64,000 nucleotides of DNA from Monilinia fructicola (Eukaryota; Ascomycota; Leotiomycetes; Helotiales; Sclerotiniaceae). This document shows, one piece after another, positions 59,991-64,000 of the stretch (positions are counted from its first letter, which is position 1; the number at the start of each line of letters is the position of its first letter). Location: the NCBI GenBank assembly GCA_008692225.1, contig VICG01000004.1, forward strand, positions 3,019,001 to 3,083,000, written 5' to 3'. The notes beneath the pieces were generated by a model. It worked only from the letters and a program-made list of their open reading frames with translations, was not told where the DNA came from and did no database searches. Both the position numbers and the translations under genes were made by a program.

Positions 59991-62900
59991 TAAGAATTTC
60001 CTAAAATTAATGGGAATTCGAATATTTATTTAGAAATAATGAATTTTATTTAATTCTTTATAATTTATACATAATCTTAATTTTAATAATTCTTTTTTAA
60101 TAACAAACAGAATTAACGCTTTTACTTTAAACTTTAAATAATTATATAAACCTAATTAATATTATTTTATTAATATATTCTTTAAGAACCTAAAGTTTAT
60201 ACTTTTACTAGATTATATATTAAACCAAATAATAATATAATTCCTTTTTTATAATATAATTTTGTAATTAATATTAGATTTATATAAAAAAAGTTTCTTC
60301 TGCTTTTTTTACATTGAAAGATTAAAGAATATTTTGTATACCATAGTAAAATCCGCTTTTAATAATACTTTAATAATAATATCCTTTATCTAAATCTTTG
60401 ATTAAGGGCTTAAGGAAAAGTAATTGCTTATATTTATTAAAATATTATCTTTTAGCTAATTCCGTTTTTTTTCTATATTCTATATTAAATTTAAAAAAGT
60501 TATTGTATTTATAATAATTTATAATTTAATAATTCTTTTATTATTTATTAATTCTTTTATTCTTTAGTTTATTTTAAGATTATATTAATATAACTTATAA
60601 TAATCCTAATATAATCTTATTTACTTTTAAGTTTATCTTTTTAAATCTAAATAATTCTAATTCTTTTATTAATAAACAATTGAATATATATCTTTTTAAT
60701 TTTTTTAATTAATAAGGAAATATAAGTTTAAAAATGGTTTTATTAATATTTTAAATTATAAAGTAATAAATATTTAATTATTTATATTTTATTTGTTTTA
60801 GTATTTTAAGGATTAATAAAGTTTAAAATTGCTTTAAAATCTATAATAGCTTTAAATTTTATTGAATAATTTTATAACACTTATTATAAATAATAATGAA
60901 TTATTTAGGAAAATTAAGCTTATATTTATAATTTATAAATAATTATATATAGATTTTTCCTTAATTTGTATTTTATATATAATAAAGCCAAAATAATATT
61001 TTATTTTAATAATAATATTATTATTAATAGTATATATTTTACCTCTTACTTATTATTTGTTTTTTATTAATAATTTCGTTTTTTAGAAGGAAGTTATTAT
61101 AATCTTTATTTTAATCTTTTTATTAAATTCGTTTTAATATTATAAAAGCTTTTTTCCCTTATTTTTATTGTTTTTATTAATAAGGAAAAACAATGTTTTT
61201 TAATTCCTTTTAATTTTTTAATATAATTAAAGACCTAATAATTTATATTATTATAATAGAAAATATTCTTCTATTTGCTTTAACTTTTTTCTTTGCTTTT
61301 TGAAAGGTATCCTTCAAAATATTTTATTCTTTTTTCTCTTAAGTTTCAGTTTTTATCTTAATATATATAAATTATTATTTATTATACTTAGAAATTGTTT
61401 AATAAAAAGTTTTATTAGGAATTTTTTATTAAAAATTACTTATTTTAGAACCAATTTTGCTTTTTATTTTAATAAAATTCTTTTGCATTCTGGATAAACA
61501 ACTATCTTTAAATTCCTTTATAAATTATTAACAGGTTTTTATTTAGATTATAATATATTTTTTTAAAAATATTTTAATTTAGTTTTATCTTATAATTTGC
61601 AATTACTATTGCTTTTTTCTTATAATATTAAATTATATTTTATAATAAGTTTTCAAAATAATTTGTTCATTTTTATCAATTATCTATCCTTTTGTTTAAT
61701 TAATTAATTATTTATCCCTTTGTTTAAGCTGATTAATCCATCTTTAAGTTTACTTTTAAACTAATATCTTTTAATTCTTGTCTTATACTTAATAATTTTT
61801 ATATTCCTTTAAAAAAATTAATCAATAAATAATTTCGCATTTTTAAAAAAAATTAATTATAGAATTTTGTATGTATTTCAATTATATCTATTATTTAAAA
61901 GCGAATTATTTGAATATACTTTTTAATCGAACTTTATTAAATAGTTTTTAATAATTATTATTTAGAGCTATTTTATTATAAATGTTTTTTTAACGTATAA
62001 AATAATTATTTACTTTTATAATCTATATCCTAATATTATTATTACCTTCTTTCCTAAATTATATAAAGATAAAAATCTTTTAATTAAGAATAATCCTTAA
62101 TTAAATAAATGATTTTATTTTTTTATATATTCGAAATCCTTCTTTTATTATTAATTATTTTAACACTTTGAAATAATAATTTTATTAAATATAATTCTAT
62201 TAAAGCGTTTATAACTTTTATAATTTAATATTATTATAATCCTATATTAATATAATTTCTTTTCTTTTAGTAAAAAGTAATTATTACTTATTAAAAAAAA
62301 CTATTATTTGTTTTTCTATTGTTAATAATCTCTTTTTCTTAATTATATTCTCGTTTCTTTTAGGGCTTTAATTTTATAATATTGAAATAATAATAATAAT
62401 TTGGGATTTTTAGAATATATTAAATACTAAAAATAATCCTATTATATTATTTCCTATTGATAATATAATCTTAATTTCCTATATATTTCAATCTATTTTG
62501 TTATCTGTATAACTTACTCGAAATTATTATTATTATTTAAATTTTCCACATTGAATTAAATTAATATTTGATTACATATCTCTTTTTGATTTTCTTTGGT
62601 TATAACTCAAAATTAGGATCTTTGATTATATTTGCAAGAATTTATTAATTATAAATAATAAATGGTTTTGATAATCCTTTAATTAATTTTTCGTTATTGC
62701 CGTTATTTGTTAATTAAACTTATATAATTTATTTATTATTAGTTGTAAAATAATTTAGAATAAAATTAATTCTTTTCTTTTTAACTTATTTGAATTATTT
62801 ATTTTTTTTTATATACCCTTTCCCTTTGTAAAATTTTTTTTTGTTTATTTAAGTTTGTTTTTTTTTAAGATTTATTCAAATCTATTATTTCCTTTTAAAG

Positions 62901-63210
62901 TTTTTTAGCAAATTTAGGATTTTAAGTATTATATAGTTTAGGAAATTGTTATTTTAAAATTGTTTTGAATTGAATTTAATAAATCTAATTTAGCTTTTTT
63001 AGTTTACAAATTAATATTGTAAAAGATTGAATTATATATAATATTTTTAAAGAATATTATATTAGATTTATTTTGTAAGATTATAATCTTTCTCCCTAAT
63101 ATATTAAAGTTAATATTTAAGAAATTCGGTAATAGATTTTGAAAATATTGATTATTAATATTCAGTTCTCTCTTAATAAACCTTAATGCTTTTGTAAGAA
63201 TAGAATTCAA

Positions 63211-63373
63211 TATTATATAATAAAACATAGAAACTTAAAGGCTAAAAGAGAGGATGGTAACGTATAATAGAATTCTTATGAAAGGGGAAAAAGGAATGGG
63301 ATCCGAAGGATTCCGTTCCTTTATAGGACTAGCGTGGGCACGTGATGCTTGGCATCACGTGCCGATCTTGACA
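63211..63373 (-). repeat. 5' LTR of the gypsy element (right copy)
   Basis: 163 bases; sense is minus, beginning TGTCAAGATCGG. It keeps two perfect hairpins: arms GGCACGTGATGC / GCATCACGTGCC with a TTG loop (63337-63363), and ATCC-GAA-GGAT within a longer imperfect stem (about 63301-63311). A CCTATAAAGG block on the sense strand may be the TATA element. The outer 3' part (63211-63235) is itself AT-mutated. Confidence 0.88.
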
Positions 63374-63378
63374 CTTAT
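63374..63378. repeat. Target-site duplication, right copy (CTTAT)
   Basis: An exact match to 54443-54447, directly outside the right LTR. Confidence 0.85.
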
Positions 63379-64000
63379 ATAAAATATTATTATACTTATA
63401 TATTATAAAAAAGAGAAGGAGAATATTTTTATATAATATATAATATAATATATCTTAAAAATATTTTTTTTATAATATACGTTATGCTTTTATATATATA
63501 TAAAAAGTAATTATCTTTAAAATAATAAAGATTATTTTAAAGGAATTTTATATTTTTCTATAATATATATACTTTATATAATATTAATATTTAAAATATA
63601 CTTTAGAATTAAAATATATAATAATTAAGCTTATATTAATTAAAATTTATCTCCTTTTTAATATTAAAATATATTAATAAATTATATACTTAAAAGAATC
63701 TATTATATATAAAATTATATAAAAAAAAATTTAAAGAAAAAAAACAAAGAAGAATAAAATTATAATTATAAAGTATTTAAATATTTAAAATATAATTATA
63801 CTTAAATAATTATAATATTAAATATTATAATTATTAAATAAGATACTTTATATAAGAATAGTTTTTAGAGAAAAGTTTTCTATAAAAGAATATAAATAAA
63901 AAGCTCTTATTCTATTTATATTTAAAAAGCTTTCTTTTTATTTTATATATAATTAATTAATAGAAATATCGTATAAATTTTAAATGATTTAATTATTAAT
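63379..64000. other. AT-rich flank of the gypsy element
   Basis: Almost pure A/T sequence without coding potential, continuing past the window end. The element thus inserted into DNA that is also RIP-like, probably older transposon sequence. Confidence 0.6.

Larger units (their letters stand above)
54448..63373 (-). mobile_element. Ty3/gypsy LTR retrotransposon, complete in structure but inactivated by RIP
   Basis: An 8.9-kb element read on the minus strand. It has LTRs at both ends, a 5-base target duplication and a polypurine tract just before the 3' LTR. Ty3/gypsy pol remains appear in the canonical order. RT is at ~59990-59730: an FEYLVIPFGL block, and YLNNILIY where a YLDD box is expected. 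RNase H-like remains (FDQKLLII) are at ~59370-59083. The integrase core is at ~58060-57800, with TNRS in place of the DRG triad block, and recognisable downstream residues. All pol regions carry many stops and shifts, mostly C to T or G to A. Gag was not identified in the AT-only sequence at ~61-63 kb. No frame of protein length survives, so it is dead. Confidence 0.92.

Noticed and set aside
55507..63228. Short AT-rich open frames (55507, 61300, 63004)
   Set aside because: Ile/Leu/Phe/Tyr-only products of RIP-mutated DNA without motifs; treated as part of the dead element.
1..64000. CRISPR arrays, rRNA and tRNA genes
   Set aside because: No spaced direct repeats of CRISPR type, no rRNA-like sequence and no convincing A/B-box pair of a tRNA gene was seen by eye.

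Overview
The window comes from a filamentous ascomycete (Pezizomycotina). The evidence is short GT-AG introns of about 50-95 bases (most genes) with CTAAC/CTAAT-type branch sites, fungal forms of UBR1, HRQ1, PYM and QCR9, a P450 gene, and a Ty3/gypsy element whose two LTRs differ almost only by C/T and G/A transitions, as RIP (repeat-induced point mutation) produces. A leotiomycete such as a Sclerotiniaceae relative is my best guess, but it is a weak one.

Layout. 1-4994 (minus): 3' part of an APN1-type AP endonuclease, a RED/IK-like splicing factor and a cytochrome P450. 4995-13400: sparser DNA with an apparently decayed gene (about 6226-7350), a Ser/Asn-rich orphan protein (8615-10803), a weakly supported small gene (11468-12312), a 16-base minisatellite and a long CA repeat. 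13404-24303: UBR1 (minus, 2233 aa), the tiny five-exon gene QCR9 (minus), PYM (plus, divergent from QCR9) and a nucleoside hydrolase (minus). 24304-29230 is almost gene-free. 29231-32716: HRQ1 helicase (plus). 34202-46350: four tandem plus-strand paralogues of a serine-rich RRM-like family, all with a phase-1 first intron. 47640-49020 is an AT-rich block with an AATAT satellite. 50145-53580: a large coiled-coil protein with a U1-like zinc finger (minus). From about 53.8 kb to the end the DNA is extremely AT-rich. It contains a structurally complete but dead Ty3/gypsy retrotransposon (54448-63373, minus) with a perfect 5-base target-site duplication, both LTRs, a polypurine tract and recognisable RT, RNase H and integrase remains.

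A pattern runs across the window. Several otherwise convincing genes (RED-like, orphan 8615-10803, nucleoside hydrolase, coiled-coil gene, RRM paralogues 2 and 4) are broken by single-base length changes, most of them in short A/T runs. APN1, the P450, UBR1, QCR9, PYM, HRQ1 and RRM paralogue 1 are clean. Correcting each run by one base restores whole-codon exon lengths. This may be uneven consensus quality or real decay; the sequence alone cannot decide.

Functionally, the recognisable genes cover DNA repair (APN1, HRQ1), RNA processing and quality control (RED-like, PYM), protein turnover (UBR1), respiration (QCR9), nucleoside salvage and P450 metabolism. They look like ordinary, unlinked housekeeping genes. 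The RRM-like array is the most distinctive accessory locus.
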